A stretch of DNA of 64,000 nucleotides from VXNE01 sp965217825 (GCA_965217825.1 OZ244571.1:1860001-1924000), one strand, 5' to 3'. Positions 43,211 to 52,944 are shown, numbered from the stretch's first letter. A program made the numbers and translations. Notes: generated by a model from the sequence alone, not told the origin.

Positions 43211-44845
43211 TTATTGCGTGGCGGACACCTGCTCCCTGGCCCACCGGTAGTCGGCCTTGCCGGCGGGGCTGCGCAGAATCTCGTCGGCGAACACGAACGC
43301 TTTCGGCAGCTTGTAGCGGGCGATATGGCGGCCGCATTCCTCGAGCAACGCCTGTTCCGTCACCTCCGCGCCGTCCTTCAGTTTGATGATGGCGACCACT
43401 TCGTTGCCCCAGCGTTCGGATGGTCGGCCGGCGACCACGGCGTCGAACACCGCGTCGTGGTGTTTCAGCGCCTGCTCGACCTCCTCCGCGAAGATCTTTT
43501 CGCCGCCGGAGTTGATGGTGACGGACTCGCGGCCGTGCAGTTCCAGCGTGTTGTCCTCCAGCAGGCGCACCTTGTCGCCCGGTACCGCGTAGCGCACGCC
43601 GTCCACGACGGGAAAAGTCTCGGCGCTCTTCGCTTCGTCGTCGAGGTAGCCGAGCGGAATGTTGCCGGCCCGCGCCCACCAGCCGAGACCGTCGTGGCCC
43701 GGCTCGAGTGTCCGGGTCATGTCCTCCGACAGCACGGCGTTGTGCGGCGACAACCTGAACCGTCCCGTGGACGCGCCGGTCGCCGCGCTGCTGACCTGCG
43801 ATCCCTGGCCGCCGGTTTCGGAGGAGCCCGCGGTATCGATGATGCGGATCTGCGGCAGCCGCTCGAGAAGTTCCGACTTGAGCTTGGCCGTCATGATGGC
43901 GCCGCCGGTCATGATGTAGCGCAGCGACGACAGATCGCGTTCCCGCCGCGCCAATTCGTCCGCCAGCGGGCGACCGAAGGCGTCGCCCACCAGCAGGAGG
44001 TTGTTCACGCGTTCGGATTCGATCACATCGAGCACGTCGGCCGCGTCGAAGCGGTGGACCTCGCGCTGGATAACCACCGTGCCGCCGGTATTGAACGCCT
44101 GGAGCGCCACCCAGTGACCGGCGCCGTGCATGAACGGCGGCGCTGGAAGATGCAGGCGATGGCTTGCTCGCGCCCGGGAAACGTACTGGTCGATGGTTTG
44201 CAGCACGTCGCCATTGGTGCGCCGCGCGCCGAGGGTCGCGATCAATATGTCGCCCTGGCGCCAGAGCACGCCCTTCGGCATGCCCGTGGTTCCCCCCGTG
44301 TAGAGGACGTAGAGATCGTCCGGCGACCATTCGCAGCGCGGCTTCTCCTCGCTGGACCCGGCCAGGGCGGCCTCGTATTCCAGGGCGCCGTCGAGCAGCG
44401 GCGCCGGCTCGTCATTGACCTGGATCAGCAGTTCCAGCGACGGCACCTGGTCGCGGACGTGCTGCACATGCTGCGCCAGAGAACTGTGGTACAGGAGCGC
44501 CCGCGTGTGTGCGTTGTTCAGCAGGTAGATGAGTTCCTCGTCGACATAGCGGTAGTTGACGTTGAAGGGCGCCACCCGCGCCTTGTACGCGCCGATCATC
44601 CCCTCGAGGAATTCGTTGCAGTTGTACAGGTAGATTCCGAGATGGTCCTGACCGCTGCGCCAGTCGTCGAGTGCGCCGCGTTCGGTGTGGCAGCCGAGAC
44701 CGCGTTCGATGAGAAGGTTCGCGAAACGCCTGGTGCGACGCGTGAGGTCCGCGTAGGTGAACCGGCGGTCGCGAAAGACGATGGCTTCCCGGTCCGGTAC
44801 CGCCTGGGCGATGGCTTCGTTGATGGTGGCCAAGTTGTAGTCCAA
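43211..44845 (-). CDS. Acyl-CoA synthetase (AMP-forming), FadD-like
   Basis: Activates a carboxylic acid to its CoA thioester via an acyl-adenylate. The 544-residue chain has the AMP-binding P-loop YTGGTTGMPKGVLW (about residue 180), the APPFMHGAGHWVALQAFNTGG block, DTAGSSETGGQGSQ, GRESVTINSGGEKIFAEEVE and the C-terminal lysine loop RSPAGKADYRW. It resembles FadD-type ligases used in steroid or branched-chain degradation. The start is TTG at 44845 with GGAGGG seven bases before it; the family begins near DYNLATINEAIAQ, and upstream in-frame sequence to 45091 has no match. It converges on the selenoprotein gene. Confidence 0.92.
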   Translation of the reverse strand: MDYNLATINEAIAQAVPDREAIVFRDRRFTYADLTRRTRRFANLLIERGLGCHTERGALDDWRSGQDHLGIYLYNCNEFLEGMIGAYKARVAPFNVNYRYVDEELIYLLNNAHTRALLYHSSLAQHVQHVRDQVPSLELLIQVNDEPAPLLDGALEYEAALAGSSEEKPRCEWSPDDLYVLYTGGTTGMPKGVLWRQGDILIATLGARRTNGDVLQTIDQYVSRARASHRLHLPAPPFMHGAGHWVALQAFNTGGTVVIQREVHRFDAADVLDVIESERVNNLLLVGDAFGRPLADELARRERDLSSLRYIMTGGAIMTAKLKSELLERLPQIRIIDTAGSSETGGQGSQVSSAATGASTGRFRLSPHNAVLSEDMTRTLEPGHDGLGWWARAGNIPLGYLDDEAKSAETFPVVDGVRYAVPGDKVRLLEDNTLELHGRESVTINSGGEKIFAEEVEQALKHHDAVFDAVVAGRPSERWGNEVVAIIKLKDGAEVTEQALLEECGRHIARYKLPKAFVFADEILRSPAGKADYRWAREQVSATQ

Positions 44846-45111
44846 GTGTGTCCCTCCGCAGTCTTTCGCACGGCAAACCGATCCTGAGCGGGTCGCTTTT
44901 TCGCCGCCGCCGATCTCGCCGTTGAAAGGTCCAACTACTCTAGCAGACTGCAGGACTTGCCGCGCCAGCGGCAAGATCGGCGGGATGGTAGGTGGGCTTG
45001 GGCGGGGGCAAAACACGGCGCACCCGAAGGGGCGACGGATTTCGTGGCGCAATTCACCATTCGCCGCCGCGCGGGGGATAATGCGCGACATCTGGAGCCC
45101 GCGGAGCGACG

Positions 45112-45393
45112 ATGGCGAATCGCCGATTCGAAGATTTCGAGGTGGGTCGTGAAATTCAGCACGCGCCCGGTCGAACTGTGCTCGACGCAGACAACACCTG
45201 GTTTACGCTGTTGACGATGAATCAACATCCGCTGCACTTCGACGCGGAATATGATCGCGGCCCGCGAGTCCACATCGCGGTCGGGGCAGGGGATCGTTGC
45301 CGTGAAGGGAGAAACCAGGACGGCGTGGTTGTCATCGAGTTCGAACGCACGGTGCTGATTCCGAAACGGGAAGCTGCCGATGTCCCTGCCTGA
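45112..45393 (+). pseudogene. MaoC-like dehydratase gene with internal deletion
   Basis: The first part encodes a MaoC-type (R)-enoyl-CoA hydratase N-terminus (NRRFEDFEVGREIQH, TLLTMNQHPLHFDAEY), and the last part is the family C-terminus GRNQDGVVVIEFERTVLIP. Between them about 60 residues that include the active-site hot-dog helix are missing. A neighbouring frame shows RESTSRSGQGIVAVK, which is the family sequence just upstream of GRNQ, so the deletion changed the frame and a second one- or two-base indel restored it. The remaining 93-residue product is unlikely to work. Its end overlaps the ppc start. Confidence 0.85.
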
Positions 45394-47977
45394 AGAGCAG
45401 GTCGGCAGTCCGGCCGAGTATCCTGCGGCGCCGGGATTCTGGGACACCGTGCGGCTGCTTGGCCGACTGCTGGGCCAGGTCATCGAGCGCGACCGCGGCC
45501 ACGACTTCCTCAACCGCATCGAAACGATTCGCGCGCTGGCGAAGGCGGCGCGAAACCAGGGCGCGTGGACGGACCTCTATCGCTACCTTGCGGAAATACC
45601 GAGCTACGAGGTCCCGGACGTCGCGCGCGCCTTCAATCAGTTCCTGAATCTCGCGAATATCGCCGAGCAGGACCACCAGGTACGCAATCTCGAGGAAGAT
45701 GCGGACTCTGCCTGGGCGCAGTTGTTCGACCGTCTCTCGGCCGAGCGCGCCGTCGAAGCGATCGCCTCCATGCGGGTCGAACTGGTGCTCACTCCGCACC
45801 CTACCGAAGTGCTCCGTCGCACCCTGATGCTGAAATACGATGCTATCGGGGCGGAGCTCAAAAGGGAGCAGCCGAGCGCTGCGCGCCTCGAACGCCTGAT
45901 CGCCGAGGCGTGGCACACGGAGGACATCCGTCACCGTCAGCCGGAGCCGCAGGACGATGCCAGGTGGGGTTTCGCGGTGGTCGAGAACTCGCTGTGGGAA
46001 GCGTTGCCGGCCTGCCTGCGGGACATCGACGAGGCCCTGGTTTTGCACGATCTCCCACCGTTGGGGGCGGATGTGGCCCCGGTGGCCGTTGCCTCGTGGA
46101 TGGGCGGCGATCGTGAGGGCAATCCCGATATCAACGCCCGCGTGACGCGTGAGGTGCTGATGCTCGCGCGCTGGATGGCTGCGGACCTGTATCTGAGGGA
46201 TATAGAAACGCTGCAGACCGACCTGTCCATGGCGGAATGCAACGGCCCGCTGCGCAAGCGCGTCGGCCATGATCGGGAGCCTTACCGGGCGCTATTGCGC
46301 ATTGTTCGCGAACGCCTGTTGGCAACGCGTGCGTGGGCCGAAACGCTGGATCCCGTGCCGCCGCCGGGTGTCTATCGCACGACGGCGGAGCTGTACGAAC
46401 CCCTGGCGCTGTGTGACGCCTCGCTGCGTGATGTCGGCATGGAGATCATCGCGGACGGCCCGCTCAAGGACACGCTGCGCCGCGTCAAGGCATTCGGCGT
46501 CACGCTCGTGAACCTCGATATTCGCCAGAGCACGGACCGTCACACTGCTGTGCTGGATGAAGTCACGAGGTATCTCGACGCGGGCGAACGCCCGGGCGGA
46601 TACGCGGACTGGGATGAAGCCGAGCGGCGCGAGTTCCTGCTCGACGAGCTCCGGGGCCGCCGCCCGCTTTTCCCCGCGGATTGGCCGGTGAGCGCCGAGT
46701 CACGGGAGGTGCTCGACACCTGCGCAGTCATCGCCGAGCAGAACGGCGACGGCATCTCCGAATACATCGTTTCCAGGGCGAGGTCTCCGAGTGACGTCCT
46801 GGCTGTCGTGCTCCTGCTCAGAGAGAGTGGATTGCGGGCGAACCTGCCGGTGGTGCCCTTGTTCGAGACGCTGGACGACCTCGATCGCGCCGCCGAGGCC
46901 ATCGACATGTTGCACTCGATTCCGTGGTATGCGGAATACGCCGGCGGCGAACAGCAGGTCATGATCGGCTATTCGGACTCCGCCAAGGACGCGGGCATGA
47001 TGGCCGCATCCTGGGCCCTGTACCAGGTGAAGGAGCGATTGGCGGAAGTGGCGTCATCCCGCGGCGTCCGTCTGACGCTGTTTCACGGCCGCGGAGGCGC
47101 CATCGGGCGAGGGCGCGTCGCGGCGCAACCGGCGATCCTCGCGCAGCCGCCGAATACCGTGGGCGGGCGATTAAGGGTCACAGAGCAGGGCGAGACGATC
47201 CGTTTCAAGCTCGGCGATCCGGCCCTGGCGCGGGAAACGTTGATGCGCTACCTCATCGGCACCATCGAGGCGAGTCTCGACCCGCCGCCGGTGCCAACGG
47301 CTGCCTTGCGCGCCACCATGAGTGAGTTGGCGGACCGCGCGCGCACGAGCTATCGCACCCTCGTCGACCAGTCGGATTTCATCGACTACTTCCGCCAGAT
47401 CACGCCCCAGGAAGAACTCGAAACCCTCGCGCTCGGGAGTGACACGGCAGACCATTCGACCGTTGTCGGCATAGACGGCATGAGTTCGATTCCCTGGGTC
47501 TTCGCCTGGACCCAGGTGCGGCTGATGCTGCCCATGTGGCTCGGCACCGAAGCGGCGCTCGGCGCGCTGCGGGAGGATGAGTGCAAGGATCGGTTCGACG
47601 CCCTGATGGAGTGGCCGTTCTTCCGCATGCAGATGGATGGGCTCGAGGCGCTCCTGGCGAAGACCGATCTCGGGCTTGTCGACTTTTATGCCGAACGCCT
47701 GACCCCCAGGGCGCACCGCGCCGTCCACGACGTTGTTCGCCAACTCGCGGCCGACGTGAAAGGGAATCTGCTCGCGCTCCGCGGTCGGGGCGAGCTGTTC
47801 GCGGACAATCCCAGGGCACAGGACTCCATCCGGGTCCGGAACACCTACCTGGACCCGCTGCACCTGCTGCAGGCGGAACTGATCGGGCGCCTGCGCGAGA
47901 ACCACGACGACCAGGTAGTCGAAGCCTTGAAGATCACCATGGCTGGAATCGCCAGCGGCCTCCGCCACACGGGCTAG
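45380..47977 (+). CDS. ppc: Phosphoenolpyruvate carboxylase
   Basis: Anaplerotic carboxylation of PEP to oxaloacetate, 865 residues (E. coli 883). Nearly every family block is present: the catalytic His in VLTPHPTEVLRRT (about residue 140), GGDREGNPDINARV, VKAFGVTLVNLDIRQSTDRH, VMIGYSDSAKDAGMMAASWAL, FHGRGGAIGRGR, TEQGETIRFKLG, and the terminal IASGLRHTG. The ATG at 45380 is taken because the preceding in-frame stretch belongs to the MaoC remnant. Its end overlaps the convergent MFS gene by four bases. Confidence 0.97.
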   Translation: MSLPEEQVGSPAEYPAAPGFWDTVRLLGRLLGQVIERDRGHDFLNRIETIRALAKAARNQGAWTDLYRYLAEIPSYEVPDVARAFNQFLNLANIAEQDHQVRNLEEDADSAWAQLFDRLSAERAVEAIASMRVELVLTPHPTEVLRRTLMLKYDAIGAELKREQPSAARLERLIAEAWHTEDIRHRQPEPQDDARWGFAVVENSLWEALPACLRDIDEALVLHDLPPLGADVAPVAVASWMGGDREGNPDINARVTREVLMLARWMAADLYLRDIETLQTDLSMAECNGPLRKRVGHDREPYRALLRIVRERLLATRAWAETLDPVPPPGVYRTTAELYEPLALCDASLRDVGMEIIADGPLKDTLRRVKAFGVTLVNLDIRQSTDRHTAVLDEVTRYLDAGERPGGYADWDEAERREFLLDELRGRRPLFPADWPVSAESREVLDTCAVIAEQNGDGISEYIVSRARSPSDVLAVVLLLRESGLRANLPVVPLFETLDDLDRAAEAIDMLHSIPWYAEYAGGEQQVMIGYSDSAKDAGMMAASWALYQVKERLAEVASSRGVRLTLFHGRGGAIGRGRVAAQPAILAQPPNTVGGRLRVTEQGETIRFKLGDPALARETLMRYLIGTIEASLDPPPVPTAALRATMSELADRARTSYRTLVDQSDFIDYFRQITPQEELETLALGSDTADHSTVVGIDGMSSIPWVFAWTQVRLMLPMWLGTEAALGALREDECKDRFDALMEWPFFRMQMDGLEALLAKTDLGLVDFYAERLTPRAHRAVHDVVRQLAADVKGNLLALRGRGELFADNPRAQDSIRVRNTYLDPLHLLQAELIGRLRENHDDQVVEALKITMAGIASGLRHTG

Positions 47978-49314
47978 TCCGGGTCTTGGTCCTGCGGAGC
48001 CGGGCGAACCCGCCTGAGCATCGCCGGGCCGTGCCCCTTGTCGATGCGCAGCAGTTCCGGATAGGCCCTGCTGAGCCAAACCGTGGTACACGCCAACATG
48101 GCGGCGCTGATAAGTAGACCGATATCGATGCCGACGAATTCCGCCGCCGCGCTGATGGGTATCACTCCGAGCGGCATCAAACCGTGGCTCATCATCATGA
48201 TTGCATTGACGCGACCACGGACATGCGCCCGGACCGCCAGTTGCACGATGCTCATGTTGAGTGAGCCCATGACCGAGCCGAACAGCCCCGTGAACAGACC
48301 CAGGAACATCGCCCAGAACGTCGTGGTCGTTAAGGCGAAAACCGCCAACGACACGGCCCAAAGATAGGCCGACACAAACAGGACGCGGCCTTTTCTGCTG
48401 ATGTCGCCGAGCCGGGCCAGCGTCAGGGAACCTGTCAACGCACCGGCGCCCATCGCCGTGAGGATGAGGCCGAGGTCTTCCGGCCCCCCGCCGATCACGT
48501 CCGAGTTGAAGGCGGGCAGCAGCATTTGCGAGGTGAATCCGAACGTCATCGGGCCGATACCCATGATGAGGAGTCCAACCACGATGCGTTCGTGCTTCAT
48601 GTAGCGGAATCCATCTGCCACATCCGTCAAGACGGTGGTGTCGCGCCGCCGGCTGGGGTTGCCCCGATTGCGCATCATGAACGTGCCGACAACCGAGGCG
48701 GTGTAGAGCGCGCCAATGCAGTAGAACACGATGCCGATGCCGGAGGTGGACGTGGTGTCCCCTGCCGCGAACGCCGCAATCAAGGCGCCGGCCAGCGTCG
48801 GTCCGAGTATGCGCGACAGGTTGAATGTAGAGCTCTGCAATGCCATGGCGTTGACCAGGTAGCGGCGCCCTACGATTTCCGGAATGATCGACGACCGGGC
48901 CGGCATGCTGAGCGACATCACGGTGCCATGGAACAGGCCGAACCAGATGAAGTGCCAGAAAGTGACCTGCCCCTGGTAGATGATGGTTGCCAGCACGAAA
49001 ATGGCGGCGGTGCTCAGAATCTGAGCGGTGATCATGATCGTTTTCTTGCTCAGGCGATCAGCGATGACGCCGCCAGCCAGCGAAAACACCATCGACGGGA
49101 GCATGGATGACAGCATCACCCAGGTCAGGGCCAGGGGTGACTTGGTCATGTCGTATATGAGCCATCCCCGCGCCACCATCTCCATCTGCATGGCGAAGGA
49201 CGCGGCGAGGTTGGATACCCAGACAAACCGAAAGTCGGAAATGATGAGCGAGGAAAACATTCCTCGGGGATAGAACGTCGCCGGGCGGCGCGGACTGTCC
49301 TGAACTTCAGTCAT
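47974..49314 (-). CDS. MFS exporter (EntS-like group)
   Basis: Twelve-helix major facilitator protein, 446 residues. The N-half carries SDFRFVWVSNLAASFAMQMEM and AGGVIADRLSKKTIMI (the MFS loop 2-3 motif), then MSLSMPARSSIIPEIV; the C-half has MIMGIGPMTFGF-type and GALTGSLTLARLGD segments. This architecture matches the EntS/MFS_3 efflux group, used for siderophores or drugs. A substrate cannot be assigned, and no siderophore genes are in the window. Confidence 0.88.
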   Translation of the reverse strand: MTEVQDSPRRPATFYPRGMFSSLIISDFRFVWVSNLAASFAMQMEMVARGWLIYDMTKSPLALTWVMLSSMLPSMVFSLAGGVIADRLSKKTIMITAQILSTAAIFVLATIIYQGQVTFWHFIWFGLFHGTVMSLSMPARSSIIPEIVGRRYLVNAMALQSSTFNLSRILGPTLAGALIAAFAAGDTTSTSGIGIVFYCIGALYTASVVGTFMMRNRGNPSRRRDTTVLTDVADGFRYMKHERIVVGLLIMGIGPMTFGFTSQMLLPAFNSDVIGGGPEDLGLILTAMGAGALTGSLTLARLGDISRKGRVLFVSAYLWAVSLAVFALTTTTFWAMFLGLFTGLFGSVMGSLNMSIVQLAVRAHVRGRVNAIMMMSHGLMPLGVIPISAAAEFVGIDIGLLISAAMLACTTVWLSRAYPELLRIDKGHGPAMLRRVRPAPQDQDPD

Positions 49315-49367
49315 GCGGGTAGCGCGGCGGATGGCCGCCGGGCCGAGTTGCGAGCCGCTTGCGGGCT

Positions 49368-50207
49368 CTAGTTGGCCGGTCTATTCGAACCTGCCGGATC
49401 GCCCCTTTCAGCGATGCCCCAGGTGATGGCGTTGCGAACGAGCGTCTCGAACGCGCCGATCTCCCAGCTCCCGCGGAAGTGCATTGGCGTTTTCCGACTC
49501 CTGACCACGGATTCGTCCACGAACGGCTGCCAATTCGACACCGGCGAATGGCAGTGACCCAGGGCGACGTAGGCGACGGCGCCGTCCCCGGCGGGCTTGA
49601 CATAGCCAAGGACGCGGGTCTTGCCATCCGGTAACAGCGACGTATCGGCGTCGTAGTGGAAACCGAATCCGGGCGGCGACGGATCCCGCGGCAACTCGGT
49701 GGTCAGCAGAACCTCGGCATCCCCGATGGGTTCGACCATGTACAGCTCATCTACGGTCTCGAAAGCCCTGGGCAATCCTTGCGTCAGGGGGTGCCGGTCA
49801 TTGACCGCAACTTCGAACCGCCGGACCGGCGGATGATTCAGAAAGAAACAGCCGAGCGTCTCGTGATGCGCCTCCCTGACCATCTGGCGTTGCGAAGACC
49901 CGTGAATTCGGGCTGCCCGCCCGCCGCTGGTGCCGTGCAGGCCTAACCAGCGCCCGCCGCCGGCGAGCCACTCCCTCAACGTCCCGAGTTGCTTCGCATC
50001 GGGGTATGGCCCCGCGACATAGGTTATGAGGAGGCCGGTATCGGCCAGCCACTTGTCGAGATCACTGAAATCGCTGGCGACGGTGGTGGCGATGTCTTCG
50101 TGCTCCGCCAGGAACCCGAGGAGCCGTAGACGCGCGTAGTCCATGTCGTGCCCGGCGCTGGCACCGGGAGGATAGCCGCCGGTAACAAGATGCACGCGAT
50201 TAGCCAT
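49368..50207 (-). CDS. ThuA-like domain protein
   Basis: A 279-residue protein with the ThuA (glutamine-amidotransferase-like) fold, found in sugar-utilisation operons and carbohydrate-modifying proteins. Core segments are LVTGGYPPGASAGHD at the N-terminus, TTVASDFSDLDKWLADTGLLI, GGGRWLGLHGTSGG, NHPPVRRFEVAVNDRHPLTQ and VAYVALGHCHS. The ATG 50207 has GGGAGA upstream, and conserved sequence begins right after it. The open frame continues upstream to 50498 only because it runs through the repeat array. Its role is uncertain. Confidence 0.8.
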   Translation of the reverse strand: MANRVHLVTGGYPPGASAGHDMDYARLRLLGFLAEHEDIATTVASDFSDLDKWLADTGLLITYVAGPYPDAKQLGTLREWLAGGGRWLGLHGTSGGRAARIHGSSQRQMVREAHHETLGCFFLNHPPVRRFEVAVNDRHPLTQGLPRAFETVDELYMVEPIGDAEVLLTTELPRDPSPPGFGFHYDADTSLLPDGKTRVLGYVKPAGDGAVAYVALGHCHSPVSNWQPFVDESVVRSRKTPMHFRGSWEIGAFETLVRNAITWGIAERGDPAGSNRPAN

Positions 50208-50300
50208 ATTCGATTCTCCCGTTCGCCCGGTTGCTTGCGAAACGTCTGTACCGCGATCGCTTTTTCGCATTAAACCAACGGCAACTCGCCCGCGCCACCG

Positions 50301-50611
50301 CAACAGGGACACCCACCGAATAGGGACACCCACCGTCGCACCAGGAACACCCAACGACCGAATAGGGACACCCACCGGAATTGGGACACCCATCGAATAG
50401 GGACACCTACCAGCGACCGAATAGGGACACCCACAGCGACCGAATAGGGACACCCACAGCGACCGAATAGGGACACCCACCGGAACAAGGACACCCACCG
50501 TGGAGCTGCAACAGGGAGGGACACCCGCGCAACGGGGACACCCATGACCTCAACGGGGATGACATCAACGGGGACACCCACGCGTGTGCCCACGCGAATA
50601 GGACACCCATC
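50301..50611. repeat. Degenerate array of about 14 GGGACACCCACC repeats between divergent genes
   Basis: Copies of a short unit with consensus CGAATAGGGACACCCACC (reverse GGTGGGTGTCCCTATTCG) occur with irregular spacers between the ThuA gene and the D-2-hydroxyacid dehydrogenase. Three copies around 50400-50480 share the same 22-base period. Most copies have GGGACACCCA intact; a few are mutated. The array fills most of the 495-base gap 50208-50702 and may be a REP-like cluster. No gene is seen in it. Confidence 0.85.
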
Positions 50612-50702
50612 GCGCCCGAACGAAGAACGAACATGGCGCGAACGCGCGATGGCGAAGCGCCGCAAAACGCGCAAAGATAGGGGTGAATCGAAGGGGGTGA
50701 CG

Positions 50703-51674
50703 ATGACGAACGAATCTGTGTTGGTGATGACGCCGCCTATTGACGATGCGCTGCGTTCCTGGGCGCGGCGGTTGCGGACCGACGTTCCGGGGCTGGATGT
50801 TGTCCTGGCGGAGGATGACGCGGCGGCACGGGAGGCCATTGCCCGTGCGGAAGCTGTCTACGGTTGGGTGTCACCGCAGATGTTGCTCGCGGCAAGAAAG
50901 CTGCGCTGGCTGCAGAGCCCCTTTGCGGGTCCGTTTCCCGGCTACTACTACCGCGAACTGATCGATCACCCGGTGATCGTGACCAACGCGCGCGGCATCT
51001 ACTCGGATCACATCTCCCACCACATTCTGATGTTCATGCTGGCGCTGTCGCGCGGCTTGCCGTATTGGATGGCGGCACAGCGCGCTGCCAAATGGGATTC
51101 AACTGTCCGCAAACACGGCTACGTCAGCGTGGCCGGTTCGACCGTGCTCATCAACGGCGTAGGCGGTATTGGTGCCGAGGCCGCCAGGCTGTGTGACGCG
51201 CTAGGGGCAACAGTCATCGGCATCGATCCGCGTCCCGAGCATGACTGTCCGGCTGAGATACACGCGCCGGCAGAACTGGATAGCCTGTTGCCGTCCGCGG
51301 ACTTCGTCGTCACTACCGCGCCGCACACGCCGGAAACGGAGTTCATGTGGAATGCGGATCGATTTCGACGGATGAAGTCGTCGGCGTACTTCATCAATAT
51401 CGGTCGCGGCATGACGGTCAAGCTCGACGACCTGACCGCAGCACTGACCGACGGCGAAGTGGCGGGCGCGGGTCTCGATGTGTTCGAGATAGAGCCGCTG
51501 CCCGCGGACCACCCGCTCTGGCGTCTGGACAACGTGCTCATTACGCCGCACGTGGCGGCGGCGGGCGCGGCGGACATCCCCGAGCGCCGTTACGCGCTGC
51601 TGGCGGACAACGCGCGGCGATTCGTCGCGCAAGAATCCCTGCGCAACGTCGTCGACAAGGCTCGCTGGTACTGA
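50703..51674 (+). CDS. D-2-hydroxyacid dehydrogenase
   Basis: NAD-dependent D-2-hydroxyacid dehydrogenase, 323 residues. Rossmann motif LINGVGGIGAEAARLC (about residue 142), catalytic Arg in FINIGRGMTVK, Glu in DVFEIEPLPADHPLW and His in TPHVAAAGAADIPE. The ATG at 50703 has GGGGGTG just upstream and gives a conserved N-terminus (VLVMTPPIDDALRSW); the open frame behind it runs through repeat DNA. It is followed closely by the CBS-domain gene. It is a distant paralogue of 8789-9793. Confidence 0.9.
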   Translation: MTNESVLVMTPPIDDALRSWARRLRTDVPGLDVVLAEDDAAAREAIARAEAVYGWVSPQMLLAARKLRWLQSPFAGPFPGYYYRELIDHPVIVTNARGIYSDHISHHILMFMLALSRGLPYWMAAQRAAKWDSTVRKHGYVSVAGSTVLINGVGGIGAEAARLCDALGATVIGIDPRPEHDCPAEIHAPAELDSLLPSADFVVTTAPHTPETEFMWNADRFRRMKSSAYFINIGRGMTVKLDDLTAALTDGEVAGAGLDVFEIEPLPADHPLWRLDNVLITPHVAAAGAADIPERRYALLADNARRFVAQESLRNVVDKARWY

Positions 51675-51742
51675 AACGCTCCGGGTCTTGCCGAACGCTC
51701 CCCGGTCGCTGCACAATCGAGTCGGTCTTGGGAGACGGACGT

Positions 51743-52180
51743 ATGAAGACAGTTAGAGAAGTAATGCGGCACCGGGGCCGTGGCGCGATCTACTCGGTCT
51801 TGCCGATCGCCAGCGTTTTTGAGGCCATCGAGAAGATGGCGAATCAGCACGTCGGGGCGCTTCCCGTTTTGCAGGAGGGCAAGCTCGTGGGCGTCGTGTC
51901 CGAACGCGACTACGCCCGCAAGGTGATCCTGAAGGACAAATCGTCGAAGCAGACCAAGGTATCGGAAATCATGACGCGCGAGGTGATCACCGTGGCGCCC
52001 GGCGACCGCGTGGAATCATGCATGGAACTCATGCAGCGCCATCACATTCGCCATCTGGCGGTGGTGGATTCCGGAGTCATCATCGGCATGCTCTCGTTGC
52101 GCGACCTTCTCACCGAAGTCATGGTGGAACAGGCGGCGATCATCGACCAGATGGAGCACTATATTCGCGGCGATCAATAG
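51743..52180 (+). CDS. CBS-domain pair protein
   Basis: A 145-residue protein made only of two CBS motifs, a nucleotide-binding energy-sensor module. It has MKTVREVMR at the start, HVGALPVLQEGKLVGVVSERDYARK (first CBS end) and the second motif KVSEIMTREVITVAP followed by HHIRHLAVVDSGVIIGMLSLRDLL. It probably binds AMP, ATP or SAM and regulates a partner, but no enzyme partner adjoins it. GGGAG lies eight bases before the ATG. Confidence 0.93.
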   Translation: MKTVREVMRHRGRGAIYSVLPIASVFEAIEKMANQHVGALPVLQEGKLVGVVSERDYARKVILKDKSSKQTKVSEIMTREVITVAPGDRVESCMELMQRHHIRHLAVVDSGVIIGMLSLRDLLTEVMVEQAAIIDQMEHYIRGDQ

Positions 52181-52239
52181 CCCGGTTGATCGCTCCACAC
52201 GACTTCGTCGAACTGACGGCGAGGTGCTTGCCTTGCCCG

Positions 52240-52944
52240 CTACAGTGATCGCCGCTTGCGCGGGACCCGGACATCATGGTCCCAGATCCCGAGTTCGTTG
52301 ACGGCGTAGACGTATCGGTATCCCCCGGGTCTTCGGCTGCGGTAGATGCGGTTGTCGGTGTCCAGCAGCCAGGTGGTCTGGGCGTCGAAACGCATCGCCA
52401 GAACAGCGTGATGGGAGCGGTGGCTGCGATCATAGACAACGACGATGCGCATGTTCTCCGGGGCGAAACCGAAGTGGCGCAAGAGCAGGTACTTGGCCGT
52501 CGCGAAGTCTTCGCAGTCGCCGCCTTTCTCGAGGAACTCCAGCAGCGTCGCCCAGTGGGAAGGTATCGAGAAGCTGCCGTTCTCGTCGCGGACGATCTTG
52601 CGTCGGTCCTTGTTGTAGCGTTTGCGGTTGACATACCGATTGACCAACTGGATCTGCTTCTCTCTCGGCAACGCCGCGCCCTGGGCGAGGACCACATGCA
52701 GCGACTTCGTCCGCCACGAGCACGCCGCCTTGTCGTCGAGGCATCCTTGCAGCCCGTCGAACTGCGCCCCGTGGCGCGACAGCATCTCCGTCCAGGCCGG
52801 CCAGGCGCCTGACTCGGCGAGGAACTCTCCCGACTCAAACGCGTAAGGCGCGGCGTTGATCGTATTGGACAGGCAGCAAATCATCAGCACGGAGCATCCC
52901 CGGCGAAAGATTCGACGAATCCCCCTGGAGTGCATCGACGCCAT
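52240..52944 (-). CDS. LapG-like transglutaminase-type cysteine protease
   Basis: A periplasmic BTLCP-family protein (DUF920/LapG group), about 234 residues. A signal-like hydrophobic stretch (VLMICCLSNTINAAPYAF) is followed by a papain-like core with the catalytic Cys in LEKGGDCEDFATAKYLLL, then His in SHHAVLAMRF and Asp in WLLDTDNRIY. In Pseudomonas, LapG cleaves the giant adhesin LapA under control of LapD and c-di-GMP. Neither partner is in the window, so a biofilm role is inference. The exact start is uncertain: ATG 52944 or 52935; no clear Shine-Dalgarno was seen. Confidence 0.85.
   Translation of the reverse strand: MASMHSRGIRRIFRRGCSVLMICCLSNTINAAPYAFESGEFLAESGAWPAWTEMLSRHGAQFDGLQGCLDDKAACSWRTKSLHVVLAQGAALPREKQIQLVNRYVNRKRYNKDRRKIVRDENGSFSIPSHWATLLEFLEKGGDCEDFATAKYLLLRHFGFAPENMRIVVVYDRSHRSHHAVLAMRFDAQTTWLLDTDNRIYRSRRPGGYRYVYAVNELGIWDHDVRVPRKRRSL

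Noticed and set aside
45112..45393. Intact short MaoC protein
   Set aside because: The central catalytic part is missing and the frame switches inside.
50208..50498. N-terminal extension of the ThuA protein
   Set aside because: It is translated repeat DNA (VGVPIRSL-type residues); the real start is ATG 50207 with a ribosome site.
50301..50611. CRISPR array
   Set aside because: Units are short, imperfect and unevenly spaced with no unique spacers and no cas genes.
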